DNA of 39,637 nucleotides from JBGRQA01 sp041725895 (GTDB lineage: Bacteria; Bacteroidota; Bacteroidia; Bacteroidales; Marinifilaceae): the NCBI GenBank assembly GCA_041725895.1, contig JBGRQA010000043.1, positions 1 to 39,637 on the forward strand, given 5' to 3'. The notes beneath the pieces are model-generated. The model saw only the letters and a program-made list of their open reading frames with translations. It did no database searches and was not told the DNA's origin. Every line of letters starts with the position of its first letter. Positions within the stretch are counted from its first letter, which is position 1. The position numbers were made by a program, and so were the translations under genes. Of this stretch, positions 6,886-14,431 are shown one piece after another.

Positions 6886-8077
6886 GGGATGTAATGTCTC
6901 ATGTGGTAATTGGAGTAAGAAGAGAAAAAGTTTTGGTTTCAAATGGAAAAATTTGTTGCATTTGATTCTTGTGGCCACATTGGTTGGTGCCTGGTTTTAT
7001 GGCCGTTTCAATTCTCTTCCCGATTATGGTGCTTTGCTTCAAGGGCAAATGAAAAAAGTTTCTGTGATGGAAACCAAGCAGGATGATTACTACCAGATCG
7101 TGGAGGATTCAGGAGAGGAAAGTGTTGTTTTGCTATCAGAAGGTAAGGGGTATGGTGGTCCTTTTACCATGGCAACTTGGATTGGGCAGGATAGCCTTAT
7201 TCGGGATGTGTTTGTCTTGGAAAACAGGGAAACACCTTCCTTTTTCAAAAAACTGAAGGATCGAAGTTTTTTCTATCAATTCAAGCGAAAAGCAATAGGG
7301 GATAAATTTTCCGGGGGTGAGGATGTGGATTTTATTTCCGGCGCAACCGTATCTTCTCGTGCTTTTACCAAGGCAATTAAAATTGCTTCCTATCAGGCAG
7401 GAAAAGAAAAGTTCAATATGTCTCTGGAAGAGGTGGACGATGGTTACCGGATGGGCTGGAAGGAGTTTATTGTCTTACTCCTGGTTGTTTTGTCCATTGG
7501 TGCAACCTACAAGCCAGACAAACGAGTTCGGATGGCTATCCAAATGGTTTCTTTGGTGTTTTTAGGTTTTGCTTATAATGCAGCTCTTTCCGTATCTGGT
7601 TTTTCCTCTTTGATGCTGGGTTTCTTTCCTTCGGTAAAGGAGCACATGGCCTGGTGGATTTTGATGGGCGGGAGTTTGGCCGCAGTAGTTTTCCTGACAA
7701 GAAATATTTATTGTTCCTATCTGTGTCCCTTCCATGGAATTGAAACCTTGCTGAATAAGATCAGTGGGATCAATTTAAAGTTGTCTGCAAAGGTGCAGAA
7801 AATTGCCGGGCAGACTTCCTTGTACTTGCTGTGGGGGGCATTGGTATTGATTTTTCTAAATTCCAATCCAACTCATGCATCCTACGAACCCTTTGCAATG
7901 ATCTTCTCACTGGAGGGAGTAGGAATGCAATGGTATATTTTGCCTGCTACTCTTGTAGGAGCTTTCTTCATGAAGGATTTCTTCTGTAAATTCTTTTGTC
8001 CGGTAGGGCAGACGTTTACTCTGCTGATTAAATGGCGTCAGAAATTGGCCAAACGGTTCAAAGGAGGACAAATTTAA
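6878..8077 (+). CDS. rdhC: RdhC/NosR-like FMN-binding, iron-sulfur membrane protein
   Basis: This 399-residue membrane protein of the NosR/RdhC type has an N-terminal membrane segment at about residues 26-45. An exported FMN-binding domain (about 50-180) follows, with the covalent flavin attachment motif S154-G-A-T157-V-S-S, preceded by VDFI. About five more membrane helices follow, with two cytoplasmic CxxxCP motifs (C279/C283 and C370/C374) that should hold iron-sulfur centres. Proteins of this type (PceC is the known case) are thought to pass electrons across the membrane or assist the dehalogenase. An unusual feature is the extreme N-terminus C2-x2-C5-x3-C9. The start ATG at 6878 overlaps a mini-ORF stop. 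NosR itself is unlikely because no nos genes are present. Confidence 0.85.
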   Translation: MCEGCNVSCGNWSKKRKSFGFKWKNLLHLILVATLVGAWFYGRFNSLPDYGALLQGQMKKVSVMETKQDDYYQIVEDSGEESVVLLSEGKGYGGPFTMATWIGQDSLIRDVFVLENRETPSFFKKLKDRSFFYQFKRKAIGDKFSGGEDVDFISGATVSSRAFTKAIKIASYQAGKEKFNMSLEEVDDGYRMGWKEFIVLLLVVLSIGATYKPDKRVRMAIQMVSLVFLGFAYNAALSVSGFSSLMLGFFPSVKEHMAWWILMGGSLAAVVFLTRNIYCSYLCPFHGIETLLNKISGINLKLSAKVQKIAGQTSLYLLWGALVLIFLNSNPTHASYEPFAMIFSLEGVGMQWYILPATLVGAFFMKDFFCKFFCPVGQTFTLLIKWRQKLAKRFKGGQI

Positions 8078-8117
8078 GTTCATTCCGGGAGGAATGTTGT
8101 AGTAATATTGTTGTGCT

Positions 8118-8210
8118 ATGAAAGATAAGAAAGAGAAAAATATTTTTGGGAACATTTTGTATGGTGTTTGCCTGTTGGTGATTGTAATGTATTTGTTTCA
8201 ATTAGTTTAG
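8118..8210 (+). CDS. 30-residue single-pass membrane peptide
   Basis: This is a short open frame 40 bp after rdhC: a strongly basic start (MKDKKEKN) and then one hydrophobic helix (ILYGVCLLVIVMYLFQLV). GGGAGGA lies at 8087-8093, and the TCCGGGAGGA block is shared with the region before rdhC. The charge pattern predicts N-terminus in the cytoplasm. It could be a small accessory subunit of the dehalogenase complex. I do not recognise a family. Confidence 0.5.
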   Translation: MKDKKEKNIFGNILYGVCLLVIVMYLFQLV

Positions 8211-8215
8211 ATAGT

Positions 8216-8389
8216 AGGGCCGGTGAGTTCAGAATAAGGGTTTGTCCCCGGAGTAAATTCACTTTTACTTTCAACTAAACACGTTAATTGGGGAACGCTG
8301 GAGTTATTCGTTTTCAAGTAGCCTTTGATTTTGGGAATAGTCGCCTCCGAACTTCAGCCTTTCCATGAACCATCGGCCCTTTTTTTTTA
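8216..8389 (+). ncRNA. Speculative structured RNA or long-loop terminator
   Basis: AGGGCCGGTG at 8216-8225 can pair with CATCGGCCCT at 8371-8380 (one G-T pair), and nine T residues follow directly. Two inner short pairings are possible: 8226-8230 with 8349-8353, and CGGAG near 8254 with 8345-8349. The size and closing stem recall 6S-type RNAs, but no family motif is recognised. Confidence 0.2.
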
Positions 8390-8471
8390 CCTGAAGCATT
8401 TAATTGATTTAGGAGTTCTGATTCAAACTGCTAGCGATAGATTAATGTCAGTTTATTGTTATGTGGGTGGT

Positions 8472-8506
8472 ACCCGGGAGAGATTTGATATAAATTTCTC
8501 CCGGGT
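8472..8506 (+). terminator. Hairpin terminator before gpmI
   Basis: A 15-bp stem with one G-T pair (8472-8486 with 8492-8506) has a 5-base loop and a T-rich tail TTACTATTTT. It probably ends transcription from the dehalogenase region. Apart from this and the possible RNA before it, 8211-8640 shows nothing I can support as coding. Confidence 0.75.
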
Positions 8507-8645
8507 TTACTATTTTAAGACGAAGGGAAAAAACTGGGATTCTTGAAATGGAAAATATTCTGTAAAAAATAGTTAAGCAAACGTTTTCGTTCTAAAATAA
8601 AGGCTTTCAATGGTCTAAAGCATTTTTTTATTTGAATGAAACAGA

Positions 8646-8653
8646 TATTTTTG
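8646..8653 (+). promoter_or_regulatory. Promoter -7 element for gpmI
   Basis: TATTTTTG matches the Bacteroidota -7 consensus TAnnTTTG. It lies 50 bp before the gpmI ATG. A clear TTTG at the expected -33 distance is not present. Confidence 0.45.
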
Positions 8654-8702
8654 CATTCTATTGAAAGAGTATAAAATATTTTTCGACATAAAACTGTAAC
8701 GG

Positions 8703-10232
8703 ATGACAAATCAGAAGAAAGCGTTGCTGATGATCCTGGATGGATGGGGAATCGGTGATCAATCTAACTCAGATGTAATTGCACAAGGAAAAACTCCATA
8801 TATGGATGGTCTTTTGGCCAACTACCCAAATTCTCAGCTGCAGGCTGCAGGTGAATTTGTTGGTTTGCCTAATGGTCAAATGGGGAACTCAGAAGTAGGT
8901 CACCTGAACATTGGGGCCGGTCGTGTGGTATACCAGGATTTGGTAAAAATTAATCATGCAGTAAAGGACGGAACGATCAAGGACAATCCTCAGGTGGTAA
9001 AAGCTTTTACTCATGCTAAAGAGAATGGAAAAAAGGTTCACTTGATTGGTTTGATTGGAGATGGTGGAGTTCACTCTTTGAGCTCACATGCTATGGCTTT
9101 GTGCGATGCAGCAAAGGCATTTGGTTTGGAAGATGTTTTCGTCCATGGTTTGACTGATGGTCGTGATACTGATCCTAAATCAGGGTTGGGATTTGTGAAG
9201 ACTTTTGTTGAGCACATCGAAGGAAACGGAAGTGCCAAGTTTGCCTCTTTGATTGGTCGTTACTATGGAATGGACCGTGACAGCAACTGGGAGCGTGTAA
9301 AACTAGCCTACGATTTGTACACTAAGGGAGAAGGAAAAGCTTCTACTGATGTAGTGAAGTCTATTGAGGAATCCTATGCCGAAGGTGTAACTGATGAATT
9401 CATCAAGCCAGTAGTAATGGTTGATGAGGCTGGAGCTCCGGTAGCGAAAATCGAGGAAGGTGATGTCGTAATCTGCTTTAACTTCCGTACCGATCGTCTG
9501 CGTCAGATGACCATGGTATTTACTCAGGAAGAGCATCCGGAGCATGGTATGAACACCATGGATGTGGAATGGTACACTATGACTTGCTACAATGCCAACT
9601 TCAAGGGCGTAAATGTAATTTACGACAAAGATAATGTAACCAATACTTTGGGTGAAGTTGTTGCAAATGCCGGTAAGAAACAAATCCGTATTGCAGAAAC
9701 TGAAAAGTATGCTCACGTAACTTTCTTCTTCTCTGGAGGACGTGAAATTGAGTTCGAAGGTGAAAAGCGTTTGTTGGTGGCTTCTCCTAAAGTTGCTACT
9801 TACGACTTGCAACCTGAAATGTCTGCACCCGAAGTTGCCGATAAAATTACTGCAGAACTGAATGCTCAGTCGGCTGATTTTGTTTGTTTGAACTTTGCCA
9901 ATGGCGATATGGTGGGCCACACAGGGGTTTACGAGGCGATTGAGAAAGCTGTAACAGCCGTAGACAATTGCGTAGAGCAGGTTGTGGAAGCTGCAAAAGC
10001 AAATGATTACGACGTTGTGATTATTGCCGACCACGGAAATGCAGACTTTGCTGTGAATGCTGATGGATCACCAAATACAGCTCACTCTTTGAATCCTGTA
10101 CCTTGTGTTTGGGTAACCAAAGAACCAAAAGAACTGAACGATGGAATCCTGGCGGATGTTGCTCCAACTATGCTGGATATTATGGGTATTGAGAAACCTG
10201 CTGAAATGACCGGAAAGTCTTTGATTAAATAA
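8703..10232 (+). CDS. gpmI: 2,3-bisphosphoglycerate-independent phosphoglycerate mutase
   Basis: This glycolytic enzyme interconverts 3- and 2-phosphoglycerate in the cytoplasm. At 509 residues it has the normal family length. It shows the alkaline-phosphatase-fold landmarks: LLMILDGWGIG at the N-terminus (metal-binding Asp), GQMGNSEVGHLNIGAGR with the catalytic serine, GLTDGRDTDP, FNFRTDRLRQ, and C-terminal metal ligands in IADHGNAD and NTAHSLNPVP. It is manganese-dependent in the family. It stands alone, with its own promoter-like element upstream and a perfect terminator downstream. Codon use favours expressed-gene codons such as GGT and CGT. The assignment is firm. Confidence 0.97.
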   Translation: MTNQKKALLMILDGWGIGDQSNSDVIAQGKTPYMDGLLANYPNSQLQAAGEFVGLPNGQMGNSEVGHLNIGAGRVVYQDLVKINHAVKDGTIKDNPQVVKAFTHAKENGKKVHLIGLIGDGGVHSLSSHAMALCDAAKAFGLEDVFVHGLTDGRDTDPKSGLGFVKTFVEHIEGNGSAKFASLIGRYYGMDRDSNWERVKLAYDLYTKGEGKASTDVVKSIEESYAEGVTDEFIKPVVMVDEAGAPVAKIEEGDVVICFNFRTDRLRQMTMVFTQEEHPEHGMNTMDVEWYTMTCYNANFKGVNVIYDKDNVTNTLGEVVANAGKKQIRIAETEKYAHVTFFFSGGREIEFEGEKRLLVASPKVATYDLQPEMSAPEVADKITAELNAQSADFVCLNFANGDMVGHTGVYEAIEKAVTAVDNCVEQVVEAAKANDYDVVIIADHGNADFAVNADGSPNTAHSLNPVPCVWVTKEPKELNDGILADVAPTMLDIMGIEKPAEMTGKSLIK

Positions 10233-10260
10233 TTGTTACGATTGTAACTCAATATATAAG

Positions 10261-10299
10261 AATCCGTACTATCTTTGCGCCGATAGTACGGATTTTTTT
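10261..10299 (+). terminator. Intrinsic terminator of gpmI
   Basis: A perfect 13-bp stem (10261-10273 with 10282-10294), an 8-base loop and a run of T. The loop side contains TATCTTTG at 10270-10277, a perfect match to the Bacteroidota -7 promoter element. Confidence 0.9.
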
Positions 10300-10397
10300 A
10301 TTCCTCATACCGAATGGTTTAGATAAATCCGGGTTTAACAGTGAGTTATATAGGGATTGTTGGTCCCACTTTGGATAAAGTTTTAAAATTTATTGCA

Positions 10398-10976
10398 GTG
10401 TTACAGATTGGTAAAGCTCTGGTGAGCTTGGATGTGATTGAAAAGAAGTTTATTTGTGATATCTCCAAATGTTGTGGAGCTTGTTGTGTCGAAGGTGATT
10501 CAGGAGCTCCTTTGGAAGAAGACGAGAAACAAATTCTGGAGGAAGTGTATCCTGATATTAAGGAATACCTTACAGAGAAAGGAATAGAGGAGATTGAAAA
10601 GCAAGGCACCTCTGTTATTGATTCGGATGGTGATCTGGTGACTCCTATTATTAATGATAAGGAATGCGTCTATACTATTTTTGAGAATGGAGTGGCCATG
10701 TGTGGAATTGAAAAAGCTTTTCTTGATGGAAAAATAAGCTATCGCAAGCCCATTTCTTGTCAGTTGTATCCCATTCGAATTACCCAATACGAAGAATTTG
10801 ATGCTGTAAATTACAACAAGTGGGATATTTGTAAGGCTGCCCGGGAGTTGGGCTACAAAGTGGGAACACCCGTCTACAAATTCCTGAAAGAACCCTTGAT
10901 TCGAAAATACGGAGAAGACTGGTACAAAGAGCTGGAATACGCTGCAGAACACATCCACGAGATATACAAACGATAA
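10398..10976 (+). CDS. DUF3109 family cysteine-rich protein
   Basis: A 192-residue cytoplasmic protein of the DUF3109 family, widespread in Bacteroidota and of unproven function. The N-terminal CDISKCCGACCVEGDSGAPLE and the later CGIEKAF, CQLYP and CKAA give at least eight cysteines. These suggest an iron-sulfur or zinc site like that of the related YkgJ-type proteins. The frame is open to a GTG at 10341. However, family members begin close to the QIG-ALVSLDVIEKKF segment, so the GTG at 10398 is the likelier start. It is a single gene with terminators on both sides. Confidence 0.8.
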   Translation: MLQIGKALVSLDVIEKKFICDISKCCGACCVEGDSGAPLEEDEKQILEEVYPDIKEYLTEKGIEEIEKQGTSVIDSDGDLVTPIINDKECVYTIFENGVAMCGIEKAFLDGKISYRKPISCQLYPIRITQYEEFDAVNYNKWDICKAARELGYKVGTPVYKFLKEPLIRKYGEDWYKELEYAAEHIHEIYKR

Positions 10977-10984
10977 GATTTTGA

Positions 10985-11017
10985 AAGGCTGGAAAAACAT
11001 TTCCGGTCTTTTTTTTT
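10985..11017 (+). terminator. Intrinsic terminator after the DUF3109 gene
   Basis: An 11-bp stem with two G-T pairs (10985-10995 with 11000-11010), a 4-base loop and nine T residues, 8 bp after the stop codon. Confidence 0.85.
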
Positions 11018-11193
11018 GCCAATTTTTCTCTTTGGGCTAATGGCCTGGCTGAATATTGCAGTATGAAACGCTATGGTTTCTTAACTGTAAAACATAAGTT
11101 GGATTGCAAAACTTCCGATCATAAATTTTTCAATCTTAAAGCTTTGTTTCTATATTTACCTCTCTAAAATTTTAAATCCATTAAAATCTCAAC

Positions 11194-12567
11194 ATGGAAA
11201 ATATTAAAACATATATCGAAGAGAATAAAGAAAGATTTTTGGATGAATTGTTCGGGTTGATCCGAATTCCATCCATTAGTTCTATTGCTGATCACAAGCC
11301 AGACATGTATAAGGCTGCAGAATACTGGAAGCAGTTGATTCTGGATGCAGGTGCTGATAAGGCTGAGATTTTTGAAACTGAAGGGAACCCTGTTACCTAT
11401 GGTGAAAAAATTATCGATCCGGCTTTGCCAACTGTTTTGGTTTATGGTCACATGGACGTAATGCCTGTTGATCCTGTTGATTTGTGGAATACCGATCCTT
11501 TTGAGCCAGTAATTAAAGATGGTAAAATCTGGGCTCGTGGCGCAGATGATGACAAAGGTCAGGCTTTCATGCACGCCAAGGCATTCGAATATATGGTAAA
11601 GAATGATTGTCTTACCTGTAATGTGAAATTTATGATCGAAGGGGAAGAAGAAGTTGGGTCACCAAGTCTTCCTAAATTCTGTGAAGATCATAAAGAAATG
11701 CTGAAGGCTGATATTATTTTGGTTTCAGATACCGGAATGATTGCTCCTGATATACCATCTATTACCACCGGACTTCGTGGTCTGATGTATTGGGAAGTGG
11801 AAGTTACCGGACCAAACCGTGACCTGCACTCAGGTTTGTTTGGTGGTGCCGTTGCTAACCCAATCAACGTTTTGGCTAAGATGATTACTCAAATGATTGA
11901 TGAGGATGGACACATTACCATTCCTGGTTTCTACGATGATGTAATCGAAGTTTCTGCAGAAGAACGTGCCATGATGGCTGAGGCTCCATTTAATGAGGAA
12001 GAGTACAAGAAAGCCATCGATGTGAAAGCATTGGCAGGTGAAAAAGGTTTTACTCCATCGGAGCATACCGGTATTCGTCCATCTTTTGATGTTTGTGGTA
12101 TTTGGGGTGGTTACACCGGTGAAGGTGCAAAAACCGTATTGCCATCAAAAGCAAATGCTAAAATCTCTACCCGTTTGGTTCCAAATCAGAACTGGGAAAA
12201 GATTTCCGTTCTGTTTAAAGAACATTTCGAGAGCATTGCGCCTGATTGTGTGAAAGTTGAGGTTACACCTTTGCACGGGGGACAGGGATACGTTTGCCCT
12301 ATCGAAATTCCAGCTTATCAGGCTGCAGAAAAAGCTTATACTGAAGTTTACAATAAACGACCAGTTCCAGTTCGTAGTGGAGGTAGTATTCCAATTATTT
12401 CTACTTTCGAGGAGATTCTGGGTATTAAGTCGGTATTGATGGGATTCGGTTTGGAAAGTGATGCAATTCACTCGCCAAATGAGAATTTCCCATTGGAGCA
12501 GTTTTACAACGGAATCAATACAATTCCATTGTTCTACAGACATTATGCAGAATTGATGAAGAAATAA
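11194..12567 (+). CDS. M20 family metallo-dipeptidase
   Basis: A 457-residue di-zinc peptidase of the M20 family, of the carnosinase-like/PepV-type dipeptidase group. Visible landmarks are GHMDVMPVD (first zinc His and catalytic Asp), GRGADDDKGQ-type bridging Asp in WARGADDDKGQ, EGEEEVGS with the catalytic general base and zinc Glu, and LHSGLFGG in the dimerisation domain. A C-terminal zinc His lies near DAIHSPNENF. No signal peptide is present, so it should act in the cytoplasm on dipeptides. It is monocistronic and ends in a terminator. The next region salvages muropeptides, but there is a separate promoter between them, so a shared role is only a guess. Confidence 0.92.
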   Translation: MENIKTYIEENKERFLDELFGLIRIPSISSIADHKPDMYKAAEYWKQLILDAGADKAEIFETEGNPVTYGEKIIDPALPTVLVYGHMDVMPVDPVDLWNTDPFEPVIKDGKIWARGADDDKGQAFMHAKAFEYMVKNDCLTCNVKFMIEGEEEVGSPSLPKFCEDHKEMLKADIILVSDTGMIAPDIPSITTGLRGLMYWEVEVTGPNRDLHSGLFGGAVANPINVLAKMITQMIDEDGHITIPGFYDDVIEVSAEERAMMAEAPFNEEEYKKAIDVKALAGEKGFTPSEHTGIRPSFDVCGIWGGYTGEGAKTVLPSKANAKISTRLVPNQNWEKISVLFKEHFESIAPDCVKVEVTPLHGGQGYVCPIEIPAYQAAEKAYTEVYNKRPVPVRSGGSIPIISTFEEILGIKSVLMGFGLESDAIHSPNENFPLEQFYNGINTIPLFYRHYAELMKK

Positions 12568-12591
12568 TTATTGCATCTCCATACAATTTTG

Positions 12592-12618
12592 AAAGCACCC
12601 CGAGGGGGTGCTTTTTTT
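12592..12618 (+). terminator. Intrinsic terminator after the dipeptidase
   Basis: A perfect 10-bp GC-rich stem (12592-12601 with 12605-12614), a 3-base loop and seven T residues. Confidence 0.92.
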
Positions 12619-12726
12619 ATATCTATATCCAAGTTGTATTTATGGCAATATCTTGTATATGTTATAAAATGTTAAATAATCAGTAATATTAGCATAATTG
12701 TTTATGTAGACAAAGATGGGATGAGA

Positions 12727-12734
12727 TAATTTTG
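12727..12734 (+). promoter_or_regulatory. Promoter -7 element for the GntR gene
   Basis: TAATTTTG is a perfect TAnnTTTG, 68 bp before the ATG. A weak -33 candidate (TTGTTTA, from 12698) is present. The short palindrome ACCATGGT at 12757-12764 downstream might be an autoregulatory site. Confidence 0.4.
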
Positions 12735-12802
12735 TAATTTCGCATTTGAAATGTGACCATGGTTAGTAGGAGAGTAAATATTTTGGTTAATATTTATAAG
12801 TC

Positions 12803-13516
12803 ATGGAAAACATTTTTGGAAAAGTAGGAACGAATGAAACCCTTAGTCAGATTGTGGAACGACAAATTGAAGAGGCCATTCGTTCAAAAAAACTCCCGGT
12901 GGGAACTAAATTGCCTACCGAAAAGGAGCTGGGAGAAAGTTTTGGAGTAAGTCGAACGGTTTTACGTGAAGCTTTACGTCGATTGAGTGCTCGCGGCTTG
13001 ATTCGAATCGCGAAGGGAAGTGGTACTTTTGTTACTGAGATTAATCAGGAATCGATGATGAACTCTTTGAGTTTGTTTTACGATTTGAAGTTCAATGAAG
13101 ACATGTGTCGGAATATTCTTGAATTGCGACGATCAATTGAACCGGAAATAGCAAGATTGGCCGCTTTGAATCGTAATTCGGAGGATTTAATTGCCATGCT
13201 CACGAATTTGCAGGTACAGGAAAAAAATATTTTGGGAAGTTCAGGAACGAGTTCCAACCCGGATAATAATTTCCATGTGCTAGTTGCTGAAGCAACAGGT
13301 AATCCGGTGATTTTGGTTACGATGCTGCCACTTTACCGAATGATGCCTAAAATCAGAGATATGTATCCTGATTTGGATTATGAGGCAGAAAAGAACAAAG
13401 ATGCTCATCAACAGTTGTTTCAGGCAATTAAGCAGCAGGACGGACAATTGGCTCATGATATAATGCTCGAACATATTGAGCATAGAATTGAGGCTTGTGC
13501 TTGTTTGGCTTCGTAA
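12803..13516 (+). CDS. GntR/FadR-type transcriptional regulator
   Basis: A 237-residue repressor-type protein. Residues about 13-80 form a winged helix of the GntR family, with LPTEKELGESFGVSRTVLREALRRL and the wing GSGTFV. Residues about 95-230 form an all-helical FCD ligand domain; metal-binding His candidates are in NNFHVLVAEATGN and in the final EHIEHRIE. Members commonly control sugar or amino-sugar catabolism. It is convergent with murQ, sharing one terminator, and lies next to the MurNAc salvage genes. It is therefore the best candidate for their regulator, perhaps with MurNAc-6-phosphate as effector (inference). Confidence 0.88.
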   Translation: MENIFGKVGTNETLSQIVERQIEEAIRSKKLPVGTKLPTEKELGESFGVSRTVLREALRRLSARGLIRIAKGSGTFVTEINQESMMNSLSLFYDLKFNEDMCRNILELRRSIEPEIARLAALNRNSEDLIAMLTNLQVQEKNILGSSGTSSNPDNNFHVLVAEATGNPVILVTMLPLYRMMPKIRDMYPDLDYEAEKNKDAHQQLFQAIKQQDGQLAHDIMLEHIEHRIEACACLAS

Positions 13517-13546
13517 TGATTATTCGCTCCCACTTATAGTATATTA

Positions 13547-13579
13547 AAAGGGCGGTCGATATTTTTTCGGCCGCCCTTT
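13547..13579. terminator. Bidirectional terminator between the GntR gene and murQ
   Basis: A 12-bp GC-rich stem with one G-T pair (13547-13558 with 13568-13579) is flanked by TTTT on the right and AAAA on the left. It can therefore stop both convergent transcripts. Confidence 0.85.
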
Positions 13580-13581
13580 TC

Positions 13582-14409
13582 TTATTGTATTTTTTTTTGA
13601 TTTTTTAGGACAGATCGAACCGAGCCATGTTTATGAAGCAATTGTTCGGCATTGGTGCGACTGATATTTAACTGTTTCATAAGTATTCGGATGCCCCGGT
13701 GCTTAAGTTTACTGTTTGTAATTTTCATATCTACCATTTGGTTGCCCCAAACACGCCCTAATTTTATCATTAGGGAGGTGGAAATCATGTTCAGGATTAA
13801 CTTTAGAGCAGTACCGGATTTTAAACGAGTGCTGCCGGAAACAAATTCGGGGCCTACAATAGCTTCTATTACAACATGCGATTCCTGGCTTAGTGGAGAA
13901 TGCGGGTTGCTGGTGATGCATGCTGTAAAAATACCTTCCCTTCGTGCATGGTGTAGGCCTCCAATCACATAAGGGGTTTTTCCCGAAGCCGAAAGACCAA
14001 TTACTGTATCCTGGGAAGAGATGTTCCACTTTTGTAAATCTTTCCAGGCTTGCTCTGGGTTATCCTCAGCAGCTTCTATTGCATGTCGTAAGGCTCTGTC
14101 TCCTCCAGCGATAATTCCTATTACGATATCTCTGGAAATTCCGAATGTAGGGGGCAGTTCCGAGGCGTCCAAAACTCCCAGACGCCCACTGGTTCCTGCT
14201 CCAATGTAGAAGATTCGACCGCCTTGCTTCAACTTTTCAAAACAAATTTGTACCAGTTCTTCAATCCTGGGCAGAACTTTTGCAACAGCAGACTGAACTT
14301 TTTGGTTCTCCTGATTCAAACCATTTAAAAGTTCTTTGGTACTCATTCTGTCAAGGTTATCAAATTCTGATGAAGATTCTGTGATGTTCATTGTTTCGTT
14401 TTGTTGCAA
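13582..14409 (-). CDS. murQ: N-acetylmuramic acid 6-phosphate etherase
   Basis: MurQ cleaves the lactyl ether of MurNAc-6-phosphate, giving GlcNAc-6-phosphate and D-lactate in cell-wall recycling. At 275 residues it is close to the usual length (about 270-300). It carries the SIS-domain signature FYIGAGTSGRLGVLDASELPPTF with the catalytic Glu, IIAGGDRALRHAIEAAEDN, GLSASGKTPYV, and GPEFVSGSTRLKSGTA. The C-terminal helix-turn RTNAEQLLHKHGSVRSVL is also typical. The start may be the ATG at codon 7 (MNITESS). The kinase gene lies immediately upstream on the same strand, 22 bp away, which fits a kinase-etherase pair. Confidence 0.95.
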   Translation of the reverse strand: MQQNETMNITESSSEFDNLDRMSTKELLNGLNQENQKVQSAVAKVLPRIEELVQICFEKLKQGGRIFYIGAGTSGRLGVLDASELPPTFGISRDIVIGIIAGGDRALRHAIEAAEDNPEQAWKDLQKWNISSQDTVIGLSASGKTPYVIGGLHHARREGIFTACITSNPHSPLSQESHVVIEAIVGPEFVSGSTRLKSGTALKLILNMISTSLMIKLGRVWGNQMVDMKITNSKLKHRGIRILMKQLNISRTNAEQLLHKHGSVRSVLKNQKKIQ

Positions 14410-14431
14410 TGGCTGTATTTTCTCCCTTAAA

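Noticed and set aside
8325..8546. 73-codon plus-strand frame
   Set aside because: It runs through the terminator hairpin at 8472-8506 and its protein has no coherent pattern.
9303..10034. 243-codon open frame on the minus strand
   Set aside because: It is fully antisense to gpmI, with no family-like sequence. It arises from the codon pattern of that gene.
12145..12543. 132-codon minus-strand frame
   Set aside because: It is antisense to the M20 dipeptidase, has no recognisable motif, and no ribosome site or promoter.
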